From: Bog-473 sp963728845
GTDB taxonomy: Bacteria; Actinomycetota; Acidimicrobiia; Acidimicrobiales; RAAP-2
Direction of reading: 5' to 3'
Assembly: GCA_963728845.1 (NCBI GenBank)
Contig: CAVSLS010000055.1
Span: 134,332 to 198,331 of the forward strand
Length of the DNA: 64,000 bases
The notes under the pieces are model-generated. The model was given only the letters and a program-made list of their open reading frames with translations. It ran no database searches and was not told the origin of the DNA. The number at the start of each line of letters is the position of its first letter. The stretch's first letter is position 1. The translations under genes were made by a program, and so were the position numbers. Positions 26,829 through 35,919 of the stretch are shown one piece after another.

Positions 26829-28049
26829 TCAAGGGATCAACGCAACGCCACGGCGAACGCCTGAGATGGTGGCATCCAGCCCAGCGTCTGTCGAGGGCGT
26901 CCGTTGACCGTGCAATGGCGTTGAGCTGCTGCTGTGAGTACAAGGACAGGTCGGCGTCCTTGGGGAGGTATTGGCGCAACAGGCCGTTCGTGTTCTCGTT
27001 GGTGCCGCGTTGCCAGGGGCTCTTTGGGTCGCGGAAGTAGACCTGGACTCCGGTGTCCACGCTGAAGCGCACGTGTTTTGCCCTGATCCCAGGGCAGTGA
27101 GTGCCGTAGGTTGGCCGGCAGGGTCAGGATCCGTTTGGCCGGGGCGATGCGCACGGCCTCGGCTCCGTGTCCGTTGGGCAGCTTGCACAACACGACGTAG
27201 CGGCTGTGGCGCTCGACCAAGGTGGCGATGGCGGTCATCTTCTTTCCGAAGATGAGGTCCCCTTCTCAGTGACCGGGCACCGCCCGGTCGGCGACTTCGG
27301 CGGGGCGCTCTGAGATCATGACCATGTTCTTGAGTTTGCCTTGGCGAATGGCGGCACTTCGTGTGTAGGCCTTGGCCCGGCGCAGGGCCCGACTACCTCT
27401 GAGGCACGCATGGAGCTCTTTGCGCAGCGCACCCCTTTCCTTGGACGAAGAGTGACTGGTAGATGGTCTCGTGAGACACCTGCATCTCCGAGTCGTGGGT
27501 GTAGGAATCAGCCAACCACGACGAGATCTGCTCGGGGGACCAGTTGTCCTCGAGCTTGGCCTCGATGGCCCGGCGCAGCCGTGGACACTGTGCCAGCTTG
27601 GTGCGCTTGGGCCGCAGCGCCCGCCGGCACGCTGCCCGATCCGCGATCAGGGCCCGATACCCCCGGCGACCCCCATTGGCGTTCACTTTCCGGCAGACCG
27701 TCGAGGGGGCCCGGCCCAGTTCAAGGGCGATCGCTCGGATCGACCATCCGGCCGCCAGGCCACGAGAGATCTCTTCTCGTTCGCCCCAGGACAGCCGGAG
27801 CTCAGAGCGTTCCCGGGGAGCAGGTCGAGTCCGATCGGCATCGGCAATGAACCTTCGCACCGAGAAGTTCTGCCGGCCCAGATGCCGGGCAATGCGTTTG
27901 ACGGGTACCCCCGCCTCCCCGCATGTCTCAATTCGTCGTCCTCTAGGTTGTCCTCTCTAGGTCTCGCTAAATCGCCTTCCCATCCGCACACCTCCCGATC
28001 GACGACATCACCGTCCGCCGATCAGGCTGGTGTTGCAACGACCCCTTGA
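26829..28049 (-). mobile_element. IS30-family insertion sequence (inactive)
   Basis: The ends TCAAGGGATCAACGCAAC (left) and the complement of the right end, TCAAGGGGTCGTTGCAAC, form imperfect terminal inverted repeats 1221 bp apart, a normal IS30 length. Between them lies one minus-strand transposase frame set. No clear 2-3-bp target duplication is seen. Confidence 0.7.
26837..27990 (-). pseudogene. IS30 transposase, broken
   Basis: Recognisable parts in order: AGRRGYPSNALPGIWAGRT (out-of-frame N-terminus, near 27900), the helix-turn-helix region GLAAGWSIRAIALELGRAPS, DNWSPEQISSWLADSYTHDS and SHETIYQSLFVQGKG in one frame (27393-27860). These are followed by EGDLIFGKKMTAIATLVERH, VDTGVQVYFRDPKSPWQRGT, NENTNGLLRQYLPKDADLSL and finally NGRPRQTLGWMPPSQAFAVA in other frames. 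An in-frame TGA at 27266-27268 replaces the Trp of the GHWEGD motif that holds the first catalytic Asp. Both the stop and several frameshifts say it is dead. Confidence 0.8.
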
Positions 28050-28191
28050 GGACACAGCCGTTCATGGGCAGTTAGCGGACCACGAGTAGCTCCCGCGTCC
28101 AAATGTAGATAACGCGACCCTGAGCCGGTGAACTGGGACAGCATCGCCTGAGGCGCGCGACCTCCCACCATCCCCCATTCAGGGGGGCGGC

Positions 28192-28434
28192 GTGGGCACC
28201 ATGGGTCTCGTGACGCAGCACGAGTCGGCGAACGGCAGATGTTCGCTTTGTGGTTGTAAGAGCGAAGACGTCACGACCGCTGAGCTCGGTAACTGGATCG
28301 TGCAGGACGGCGGGGTTTTGGTCTGTTCAGGATGCTCAAGCGATGCCGACAAAGCCGCCGCCGCTCCGGAGGCGGTCAGCAGACCGGAACGAGTCGAAAA
28401 GTTGCCGGCCAGCACCCCCCAGCCGCGGAGATGA
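28192..28434 (+). CDS. Possible small zinc-ribbon protein
   Basis: This 80-residue frame has CSLCGC near residue 18 and CSGCSS near residue 46, a spacing that could hold zinc. A hydrophobic stretch GNWIVQDGGVLVC lies between. It starts at GTG 28192, with ATG 28201 also possible. No strong ribosome site or known family is visible. It stands alone between the IS30 element and a methyltransferase gene that reads the other way. Confidence 0.38.
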   Translation: MGTMGLVTQHESANGRCSLCGCKSEDVTTAELGNWIVQDGGVLVCSGCSSDADKAAAAPEAVSRPERVEKLPASTPQPRR

Positions 28435-28617
28435 ACCCAGGGCATACTTCGACGTGCTGATAAGACATCGTCATTTGGGCGAGGGTAGACTGCCGATGCA
28501 CTCCGGCCTTGTTGCGCCCTGTCCGGCGCGCCCTGTCCGGCGTTCGGGGGCATTTAGCCCCTAGGATCTCGTGTGAATCGGTCACGAGAATAGTTGCAGG
28601 CTCACATTGGCGCTCGG

Positions 28618-29253
28618 TCAAGTAGCGGCGCTGCTGATCCGCGCCAACCACGCTTCTGCTATGGGTGGCTCAAGATTGGTGTGGAACCGTACTGGTTCGA
28701 TCGATTCAATGAGCCAGCCATCAGTAAAGGCATCTCGCAGTTCGGCCTGCCGGACACGGCGGGGCCCCCAATCGCCGGGTTGGCGATCGCTGAAGCAAGC
28801 GAGCAACACGCGCCCTCGGGGCTTGACGACAGCCGCGAGTGAGGTGACGTAACGCGCACGCCGTTCGTCGTCGAACACGTGAAAGAGTCCGCTGTCGAGG
28901 ACAGTGTCGAACTTTTCGTTGAGATCGGCCAGCGCCAACGCGTCCGACACCACGAAGTGTGCCGCGACGCCTCGGTCGGTCGCCTTGCGCTTGGCGATCT
29001 GGATGGCCTTGGGCGAGGCGTCGATACCCGTAGCATGCTGGCCGCGAGCGGCGACCATGAGCGTGTGTTCGCCCGTCCCACAGCCAGCGTCAAGGACGCG
29101 ACCACTGATTGCGCCCTCCTCCGCGAGCACGGCGAACACCGGCTGGGGGCGGCCGATGTCCCATGGTGGCGTCCCGACGTAGCTCTCATCGAAGTCTTCG
29201 ACGCTTCGGTCGACGGCCCGACCAGGAATTGCCCCGCGCGGCAGGTCACTCAT
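28618..29253 (-). CDS. Class I SAM-dependent methyltransferase (thiopurine-methyltransferase-like)
   Basis: This 211-residue protein has the N-terminal YVGTPPWDIGRPQPVF typical of thiopurine/halide-type methyltransferases, motif I RVLDAGCGTGEHTLMVAARG (about residue 55), TGIDASPKAIQIAKRKA, and FDTVLDSGLFHVFDDERRAR. Its closing AELRDAFTDGWLIESIEPV is also typical. ATG 29253 was chosen because the family usually starts just before DLPRG; the only ribosome-like signal is AGGGTG. Methylation of a thiol, selenite or halide is typical for the group. The true substrate here is not known. Confidence 0.83.
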   Translation of the reverse strand: MSDLPRGAIPGRAVDRSVEDFDESYVGTPPWDIGRPQPVFAVLAEEGAISGRVLDAGCGTGEHTLMVAARGQHATGIDASPKAIQIAKRKATDRGVAAHFVVSDALALADLNEKFDTVLDSGLFHVFDDERRARYVTSLAAVVKPRGRVLLACFSDRQPGDWGPRRVRQAELRDAFTDGWLIESIEPVRFHTNLEPPIAEAWLARISSAAT

Positions 29254-29463
29254 CACCCTGACGATACTGGCGGTCTTGGTCAGGCGCACCGTATCTCCGC
29301 GCCGCAGGACCCTCGTCCCCACTTATCGGGACCAGGTTGTGTTGGCCACCTCCACGTTCCGCTCAAGCAGGGCAGTCCGGCTTACGTGATTCGGCCCCAA
29401 CCCGATTGGCGTACGGGGATACCCAGAACCAAAACTACCGGCACGCGGCTGATTGCGATTCCT

Positions 29464-30847
29464 CTAACCCGCTGGGGGAATGTTCTGGTTGTTACGGAAC
29501 AGATTGGTCGGGTCCCACTTGGCCTTGAGGCTCCGCAATCGAGCGTACTTCTCGGTCCCGAATCCTGATTCGACCCGGTCTTGGCCTTCGTCTCCGAGGA
29601 AGTTCAGATACACCCGCCCGGTACTCCACGGCTTCATGGCGCCTGCCAGCTCTCTGGTGAAAGCGATGTTCTTCTCGGTATCTCCAGTATCGGCCCACAT
29701 CGATAGATAGTGAATGTTCCAACGCGTCTTTGCGCTGGCCAAATGCCATCGCGTCATCGTCAACCCGCGCGATTGCGCCCCCGCCGGCTATGACAATGAT
29801 CTGGGTAAGTGGTGAGACCGGTTGCGTTGCCTTGTCCACCAACGTGTCGACCGCTGCATCCGGTAACTCGTCGTAGAAATCTCCGGTCCAGTAATTGAGC
29901 ATTCCTTTGGGATTGGCGGGGTCGAGAAGCTGTTGGACAGCAACATATGGCATCGGTTGCACCATGCTCATTGCTGGGGGCCCGAATTCCAGGAGCGGTG
30001 CGAGCACTTTCGGGCCGTCTTCGACGTCGCCGGAGTAGCAGAGCACGACGCCGACCACCGGCTGGCCTCGGACCGGCTCGGGCACGAACTCCTCGGGTGG
30101 GGCACAGATGAAGGCCAAGCCGCTCCCGACTTCGTCTGGTGCCGCCAACATGAAGTCACGCCAGAACCGGAAGAGATCCCGCCCCGCCTCGGCCGGATAC
30201 ATGAGCAGACCACCGAAGACGATCGGACCGATTGGATGGAGCTGGAAGTGGAAGGCGGTTACCACGCCGAAGTTCCCGCCCCCTCCACGCAGGGCCCAGA
30301 AGAGGTCGGGGTTTTCGGTGTCGGACGCCACGACCTGACGCCCGTCCGCCGTGACGACTTCGGCCTTGATGAGGTTGTCGCAGGCGAAGCCCAACTTCCT
30401 CTCGAGCCAGCCGCTACCACTGCCCAAGGAGAGCCCACCAATCCCTGTAGTCGAGACTCGCCCACCAGTGACGGCAAGTGCGTGCTCTTGCGTCGCTGCA
30501 TCCAACTCGCCCCAGGTCAAGCCACATTCGGCCCGAACTGTGGCGGCCTCGACATCGATGTCGATGCCCTTCATTGCTCGCAGGTCCACGCACACCCCGT
30601 CGTCACAGACCGCCGCGCCAGTCACGCCGTGTCCCGCTCCGTAGACCGACAAGGGCAGGTCTTCCGCCCGGGCCAGGTTGACCGCGGCAGCCACATCATT
30701 GGCGTCCGAACACTGAGCTATCACCGCCGGCTCCCGGTCGATCATCCTGTTGAAGACCTTCCGAGATTCGTCGTAGCCGTCGTCGCCCGGGTGCAGCAAG
30801 GTGCCTCCGAAGCCCTCCGGAGCGTAACGATTCCTGCCAAGAGTCAT
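29464..30847 (-). CDS. FAD-linked oxidoreductase with berberine-bridge C-terminus, one frameshift
   Basis: This VAO-type flavoprotein has about 460 residues after correction. The FAD-binding half shows LPLSVYGAGHGVTGAAVCDD (about residue 65, His for covalent flavin), TTGIGGLSLGSGSGWLERKL and FWALRGGGGNFGVVTAFHFQ. The substrate half ends with YLNFLGDEGQDRVESGFG and the BBE motif YARLRSLKAKWDPTNLFRNN. The frame changes near 29745; removing one A from an AAA run joins AFGQRKTRWNIHYLSMW. Such enzymes oxidise sugars, alkaloid-like or polyketide substrates with oxygen. It has no co-directional partner close by. The substrate is unknown. Confidence 0.87.
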
Positions 30848-31205
30848 GATGACCTACCTCTATCCAGGCTTTTACCAACGATCTTGACAGGGGTGATGCG
30901 ACCGTTCCACCCTCACGGCATCGCTACCCGTTCTTTCCCGGTCACTGAGGCGAGAACATTTGGCTCACCGCCCATCTGCATAGTGACGAGCTGTCCCCCT
31001 TCCGGGCGAAGTGGGACAGCCTCAAATTCTGGCTGCTCACAGAGTGACAGCTTGTGACCAGCACGTCGCATCCCAGCTCAAATTCAGAAGAGGCACAACA
31101 GCATCCACCGCATCGGAGTGGTGTGGCCTTAGCGTTGTATGCCTAGACCTAGGTCGCACATGGGATGCGATCGAACACCCGAGCAATCGGGGGGAGGGTG
31201 AAACC
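30848..31205. other. Gene-free stretch with a hairpin
   Basis: This stretch separates the divergent FAD oxidoreductase and DUF7144 genes, so both promoters should lie here. It holds a 12-bp stem with one mismatch: GCTGTCCCCCTT (30990-31001) and AAGTGGGACAGC (31009-31020). No T-run follows. No coding frame looks real. Confidence 0.45.
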
Positions 31206-31592
31206 ATGGATGAAAAAGGTCAAGGCTGGCTCGTCTTCGCAGCGGTAGTGCTCGGAGTTGCGGGCATCATGCGAATCTTCGACGCCATCTGGGCGTTTCG
31301 CTATCACGGGGTGCTCCCCCAGAACTTCGAAGACGCCATCTTCGGGCACAGCCTGAAGACCTACGGCTGGGTGTACCTCATCGTGGCTATCGTGCTTATC
31401 CTCTGCGCATTCGGGGTCATGGCACGGTCACAGTTCAGCCGATGGATCGGGATCTTCGCCGGTGCGGTCATGGCGATCAGTGCGATCTGGTGGATGCCCT
31501 TCTACCCCGTGTGGTCGCTCACGTACATCTTCGTCGGCGTCCTCGTTATCTACGGACTGTCCGCCTATGGCGGGCGCGAAGTGACGACGTAG
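31206..31592 (+). CDS. DUF7144-type four-helix membrane protein
   Basis: This 128-residue protein has four predicted membrane helices: WLVFAAVVLGVAGIMRIFDA, YGWVYLIVAIVLILCAFGVM, WIGIFAGAVMAISAIWWMPF and VWSLTYIFVGVLVIYGLSAY. The layout, with a polar loop WAFRYHGVLPQNFEDAIFGH after helix 1, matches the DUF7144 membrane family common in Actinobacteria. The ATG has a GGGGGAGGG stretch upstream. No function is known. Confidence 0.8.
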   Translation: MDEKGQGWLVFAAVVLGVAGIMRIFDAIWAFRYHGVLPQNFEDAIFGHSLKTYGWVYLIVAIVLILCAFGVMARSQFSRWIGIFAGAVMAISAIWWMPFYPVWSLTYIFVGVLVIYGLSAYGGREVTT

Positions 31593-31851
31593 TCTCCGAC
31601 GACCCGACTGTCCAACAGCGGAGTTGGCCGGGCGCCCGGCCTCGATGCCTGAATAGGGAGGGGTCAACGGGAGCCCGTGAACTCCCAGCGTGACGGAATG
31701 TCCGTAGAGGATGGTCTCCATCCCGAAGAACTGGCGCACCGGGCGCCGGGTCAGCGCCTCCCTCAAACAGCGTCGGTGGAGATCCTGCCAGCGGATCCAG
31801 GATGGCCACGAATTCCCATGCCGAAGGGCAGCGGGAAGATCCTCGCTTTCG

Positions 31852-32271
31852 CTACCGTCCTGAAGCGCGTGCGCTTTGGCGCTCGTGATCCCGCTCGCTG
31901 GCACTGATGGGCAGCATCTCAATCCGGTGGCCGTCGGGGTCGGAGATGAACACCGAATTACGTGGTGTCATTTCGAAGGCCTCGATCCCAGCCTCAGAGA
32001 GACCAGCTACGAGAAGTTCAACATCGGCTGTATCCACGTTCAGGGCCATGTGGTTCATCTCCTCGCCGCCGTGGACGTTGCCGTCAGCCATTTCGAAGAG
32101 GTCGAGACCCTGCATTCCACAGCGCAAGAAGGAGGCCTTCATACCCGGAACGGAGATGCCGCGGTCATCGAAGCCCAGAGCTTCCATGTAGAATGTCCGG
32201 GAACGATCAAGGTCTGCGACGTGGAGCACCACATGATTGATGCCCGTCACCTTGAGGTTCGATGTACCCAT
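31852..32271 (-). CDS. VOC-family protein
   Basis: This 139-residue protein has two beta-alpha-beta-beta-beta modules. KVTGINHVVLHVADLDRSRT carries the first metal-ligand His, and FISDPDGHRIEMLPIS the terminal Glu. EEMNHMALNVDTADVELLV supplies another His. ATG 32271 has AGGAGG eight bases before it. The fold serves glyoxalase I, extradiol dioxygenases and antibiotic-resistance proteins. Which one applies here cannot be said. Confidence 0.85.
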   Translation of the reverse strand: MGTSNLKVTGINHVVLHVADLDRSRTFYMEALGFDDRGISVPGMKASFLRCGMQGLDLFEMADGNVHGGEEMNHMALNVDTADVELLVAGLSEAGIEAFEMTPRNSVFISDPDGHRIEMLPISASERDHERQSARASGR

Positions 32272-32473
32272 TCGTGCCCTCCTTGATTGTCGCCGCGCCA
32301 GCCTAAGGCCCAACGCCCGAGAACCTGTGCCGCACATCCGGCGGCAATGTACGGGGATATCCTGGGCCCGTCGACTTCGGCACCTCCAAAATGGACGGCG
32401 CGGTGATCTGGAAGCCGTCCAAGCGGCCAAGCCGAGACCGATCCCTCGCCCCGTGGGCGAGCTGAAGCCGCTT

Positions 32474-32936
32474 CTACCTCATTCTCTGGTCGCCCGGCTC
32501 CTCGACCTTCGCGTAAACGACATTGAAGTCGAGCTCCCAGACTTGGCCGTCCACCGATCGCTCCCAACGACCATCAACCCTCTCGTCGTCAGGACCCGAC
32601 TGACCCAAAAATCTTCCACTCTCCGGCGCCCATGCTCATCTTGCAAACGCGATGGACGCCGCGAGCGTCGGTGTAGGCATAGACATATGTATCGCTTGCA
32701 TCATCGGCGGCGATGATGGTCACCAGCGGGAAAGGCGAGTCTCGAATCAACTCAGGAGGCATCGATTCGGTCTGGGCCACGGCGTCGGCGTGTTGGATGA
32801 GAAATGCCCCCCCTTCAAGCCACTCGAATACGGCCTCGGCGCGGTCCACCGGCATACCCGGTATTCGTGCTTCCATTGACCACGTTCCCACGAGAGTCTC
32901 CAGGCGATGGAGAGCTGGACTTCGTGCTTGCTGCAT
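32474..32936 (-). CDS. Lipocalin-like/DUF1579-type protein, one frameshift
   Basis: The pattern RLETLVGTWSMEARIPGMPV, AVFEWLEGGAFLIQHADA, TYVYAYTDARGVHRVCKM and finally DGRWERSVDGQVWELDFNVV then YAKV belongs to small beta-barrel proteins annotated as DUF1579-like. As read, the frame stops at 32589. Removing one G from GGG near 32613 joins KIFGQSGPDDERVDGRW and extends the protein to 153 residues. It probably binds a hydrophobic small molecule. It has no co-directional neighbour within 200 bases. Confidence 0.7.
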
Positions 32937-33246
32937 GGTGTCCTCTTTCTGGCTCGGGGCAGTTCCGAGTAGTCAATGCCCAATCACCGCAGCGGCCAGG
33001 CGTGTCAACTCTCGCCAAGTTCAAGGTCATTGGCCGAATGACCCTGTACAGCGGGGATTAATCACCGGGGACGAGAACAGGGGCGCGATTCTCGTCGGTA
33101 CTCAGCCTCCGCCGGGGCGCGAACACACCTCTTTGAGCACCGCTCGGCTCAGCCGGTTCGCCGGAGTTGGCACCCCTTCATGTAGGGCGTTAGGGGACAT
33201 CACCAAAGAACGGCGAGTGTCGGCGTTTCCCGGACGGTCCAGGTGC
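32937..33246. other. Gene-free stretch
   Basis: I see no supported gene, repeat or terminator here. It separates two minus-strand genes and would hold the promoter of the DUF1579-like gene. Confidence 0.45.
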
Positions 33247-34079
33247 TTACTTCCGATGAAGTGCCAGATCCAACATGAACGGGGTCGAGACCCAGCCGGA
33301 GCCACCGGACGCGGCCTCTCTGAGGGTCTGCTCGATATCGTCAACCTCTCGATCCGTTGCGACTCCCGTCTCCGTCAGTCGATCTCTCAACGCCGAGACC
33401 GCGCCAGCATGGATCATGAATCCGACTGACGGATCAGTCACGTTAAAGAACCCACCCTTGGTCACTAGCTCGAATCCAGCGTAGTTCGCCGCATCCATGA
33501 GGTTCTCAACCGCATCCCTCGCCACGCTCGACCCTTCAGCCGCTTGGTGCATCAGCTCCCAATAACGGGCGAGTGCCGGGACTTGGGGATGACTCGTGGG
33601 CGGCGGTTCACGGAGCGGTTCTTGGGCGATTAGCCAGCCACCAGGGCCGAGCAGCTGTGCAATCTGTAGGAGTGTTGCTTTCGGATCAACCTGGTGCATC
33701 AGAAACGCTCGGCTGTATGCGGGTCAAATGGACCCGCGAACACCGATGTGTCCAGAGCGTTGAGGTCCACGATGACGACCTCGACGTTCTCGACGCCCAG
33801 CATGGTGAGCACCCAGCGAGCCCGCTCAACGGTAGGAGCGCTGAAGTCGATACCAACGACATGTCCGTTAGGGCCAACCAGCTCCGATAGGACGGCAAGT
33901 GAGCCAAGTGGCCCACACCCGCACTCGACGATTTTCCAGCCCGTCACGTCTCCGAGCCGGACGATAGCGGTGCGGGCTGATTCCGCTTGGACCTCAGCAA
34001 TCAGCAACAGTCGGGCCAAGTCTCGGTCGCTTCCATCCAGGACGTAATGCTGCATCCGATTGTGCAACGATTCGGTCAC
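33247..34079 (-). CDS. SAM-dependent methyltransferase, one frameshift
   Basis: The first part reads MQHYVLDGSDRDLARLLLIA, GWKIVECGCGPLGSLAVLSE (motif I), HVVGIDFSAPTVERARWVLT and VEVVIVDLNAL. The second part starts DPKATLLQIAQLLGPGGWLI and runs to MLDLALHRK. They meet near 33727, where restoring one G gives FAGPFDPAYSRAFLMHQVDP and a 277-residue protein. GTG 34079 has AGGAGG seven bases upstream; the first Met is at 34055. The LMHQV...GPGGWLIAQEP style matches actinobacterial small-molecule methyltransferases. This is the third methyltransferase on the island. Confidence 0.8.
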
Positions 34080-34300
34080 GCGCCGCCCTCCTGTCCAAGC
34101 CCATCCAAGGCTAGGTCGCCGGAGATCGAGGGATGGCAGGCCATTGTGGTTATCTAAATCCACCGACCCGGCGACGCTGGGGACGCCCGTGCCGGACCCT
34201 CTGGCGATCACAAGGGCCACCCGAAGGGACGCATGGCGAAGGGCCACCTGCGCGGAGAACCCCTCGCTGCTGGCGATGTCCCTACGGGGGGGGTCGTTGT

Positions 34301-34645
34301 TCAGGAGGTCCAGTCGACCAGTACGTCGGGGGGCCGGCTTTCGGGTGGAGCGCCCAGGTCGACGCCAGTCAAATCTTTGACCTGGCCACGAAACCAGATT
34401 GAGAACTCCTCGCCGGAGGTAGCGAGGTCCGCGAACGCCTTCTCGATGTCGGGAGCCTCGAACCACACCAACATGAAGCTCCCCATCGGAGTCTCTTGCA
34501 GAGCCCAGGTCTCCCGGATAAGTCCCGACCTCGCCGCCTGAGCCTCAAACCCCTAGCGGCGGTCCCCCATGCACGCGGCAGCAAAGTCCTTTCCTCCTTG
34601 TTCTTTACCGGGAAGGATCGGGAACGCGCCATTGAACACTGCCAT
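34301..34645 (-). pseudogene. Small conserved protein with an in-frame TAG
   Basis: The frame from ATG 34645 reads MAVFNGAFPILPGKEQGGKD then FAAACMGDRR, a TAG at 34553-34555, and goes on in the same frame as GFEAQAARSGLIRETWALQE, TPMGSFMLVWFEAPDIEKAF and DLTGVDLGAPPESRP to a normal stop at 34301. The two halves form one roughly 114-residue protein of the kind found as hypothetical proteins in Actinobacteria (ABM-like). No length change is needed, so unlike its neighbours the break is a base substitution: a real nonsense mutation, a base-call error or readthrough. Confidence 0.65.
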
Positions 34646-34747
34646 CGTGCTCTTTTCCTTGATCGTCCGCCGTAGCACCGGAGACAGTATCAGCGAGCTT
34701 CGAAGATTGCCGCAAAATCCGCTGACCCCCAGCATGGTGGCAGCTGA

Positions 34748-35047
34748 TCACAACACAGATGGCGGACACTTCATCCAAACGGAGAATGCCGCGCTAGTCA
34801 TTGCCCAGACAACGACGGTACCGACTGCGTTGAAGAAGGAGCAGAGCGGCACTTGAACTAGAGCGATGCCGAAGATGAGACTCCCAGTTCGATTCCGGTA
34901 TGCCTGAGCCACACTGTCGCCGAACAAGACCCAGCTAGGGGTGCCTGCGACCGACGGTAGTGCCGAGCCGGTCGGGGGTTGCTTGGCTGTGGAGGGCATC
35001 CCCGAAGTGCCTGATTCGTACGGTGACACCTTGAGGGCAAGCTTCAT
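34748..35047 (-). other. Uncertain open frame between the last island genes and attR
   Basis: A 99-codon frame ends in a hydrophobic stretch (IFGIALVQVPLCSFFNAVGT then VVVWAMTSAAFSVW) that could span a membrane. No family, ribosome site or partner supports it. The rest of 34646-35176 shows nothing recognisable. Confidence 0.2.
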
Positions 35048-35176
35048 TCGGACGCGAACGGGACACGACGCCCTTACAACAGGCCCCTAACGGCTGTCGA
35101 TGACTGCCAATACTTTCTTGGCATCTATCAGGCGCTATCCGAGTTCTTCCTGGTCATGAGCTTCCTCTGAATCTTC

Positions 35177-35213
35177 TCCGCAGGTTTCGGGTTCAAATCC
35201 CGAGGGGCGCACT
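35177..35213 (+). repeat. attR: right copy of the 37-bp tRNA-Lys repeat
   Basis: This is an exact copy of 21394-21430 in the same orientation. The upstream half of the tRNA is missing here, so it is an attachment-site scar and not a second tRNA gene. Confidence 0.9.
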
Positions 35214-35249
35214 CGATGCGCGTATTGGTCCGGGTGGTCCTGAACGAAA

Positions 35250-35315
35250 GAGGTTCGCCTGATCCTGAACACCGGTTCGGGTGATGCTTGACACAGTTCC
35301 GGTTGATGATTGACA
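35250..35315 (+). repeat. Three tandem 22-bp degenerate repeats (possible IS end)
   Basis: Units 35250-35271, 35272-35293 and 35294-35315 share the pattern GGTTCGGxTGATxCTTGACA with exact 22-base spacing. A fourth, poorer copy starts near 35227. Iterated sites ending in TGACA resemble the terminal repeats of IS21-like elements, but no IS21 genes remain nearby. Confidence 0.5.
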
Positions 35316-35502
35316 CCTCGGCCCCACCGGCCCTTGCTCGTCGAGCCAGGGTCGTGCCGCGTCGCCCGCGCCCTTCATCTTCGACGCCAGCACGAAAGTA
35401 CCCTCGTACGCCATGGGGGCATTCCCTTGGCCAGGCCGTGTCTCACCCCGCGGGTATAAGGAGATGAACGCACCTGAGCAATACTTCACGGAGGTGGAAC
35501 CG

Positions 35503-35919
35503 ATGAACGTGCAGTTCGTAACGAGTGTCGCCCCGATCGTGCGAGACACTGAAGCCTCGCGATCGTTCTACCGGGACGCCTTAGGCCTGTCCTTTGAGGG
35601 TGAAGAAGGCGACTACCTGTTCACACACGAGCTGGAAGGGACCAAACACTTCGGCCTGTGGCCTATTTCGGAAGCGGCAAACGCCTGTTTCGGCACAACC
35701 GAATGGCCTGCCGGCATCCCTGCCCCACAGGCCAGCATCGAATTCGAGGTCGCTGACGTCACAGCCGCTGCCGATGAACTCTCTGCCAAGGGGTATCGGC
35801 TGATCCACAAAGCCCGCACGGAGCCGTGGGGCCAGATCACCGCTCGGCTGTTGAGTCCGGAGGGATTGCTCGTCGCGGTGTGCTACACGCCGGCGTTCCA
35901 AGACACACAGGACAGCTGA
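35503..35919 (+). CDS. VOC-family (glyoxalase/bleomycin-resistance-like) protein
   Basis: This 138-residue protein begins at ATG 35503 with GGAGG eight bases upstream. MNVQFVTSVAPIVRDTEASR leads into SFYRDALGLSFEGEEGDYLF. The second module shows ASIEFEVADVTAAADELSAK, WGQITARLLSPEGLLVAVCY. The first module lacks the usual His in its opening strand (SVAPIV), so metal chemistry is doubtful and a binding or sequestration role is likelier. It is the first intact gene after attR. Confidence 0.82.
   Translation: MNVQFVTSVAPIVRDTEASRSFYRDALGLSFEGEEGDYLFTHELEGTKHFGLWPISEAANACFGTTEWPAGIPAPQASIEFEVADVTAAADELSAKGYRLIHKARTEPWGQITARLLSPEGLLVAVCYTPAFQDTQDS

Larger units (their letters stand above)
21394..35213. 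mobile_element. Integrated genomic island at tRNA-Lys (about 13.8 kb)
   Basis: The island is bounded by two perfect 37-bp copies of the tRNA-Lys 3' end and carries a tyrosine-recombinase relic just inside the tRNA end, the classical layout. Inside, base composition is visibly less GC-rich than in the first 21 kb, genes are short and loosely spaced, and several are broken. Cargo: three SAM methyltransferases, an HD-GYP/LuxR-type regulator, a FAD oxidoreductase, VOC, NTF2-like and dimeric alpha-beta barrel-like proteins, a DUF7144 membrane protein and a dead IS30. No replication, conjugation or phage structural genes are visible, so it is probably no longer mobile by itself. Confidence 0.82.

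Noticed and set aside
35177..35213. A second tRNA-Lys gene
   Set aside because: Only the 3' half is present; no acceptor 5' strand or D-arm lies upstream. It is an att site.
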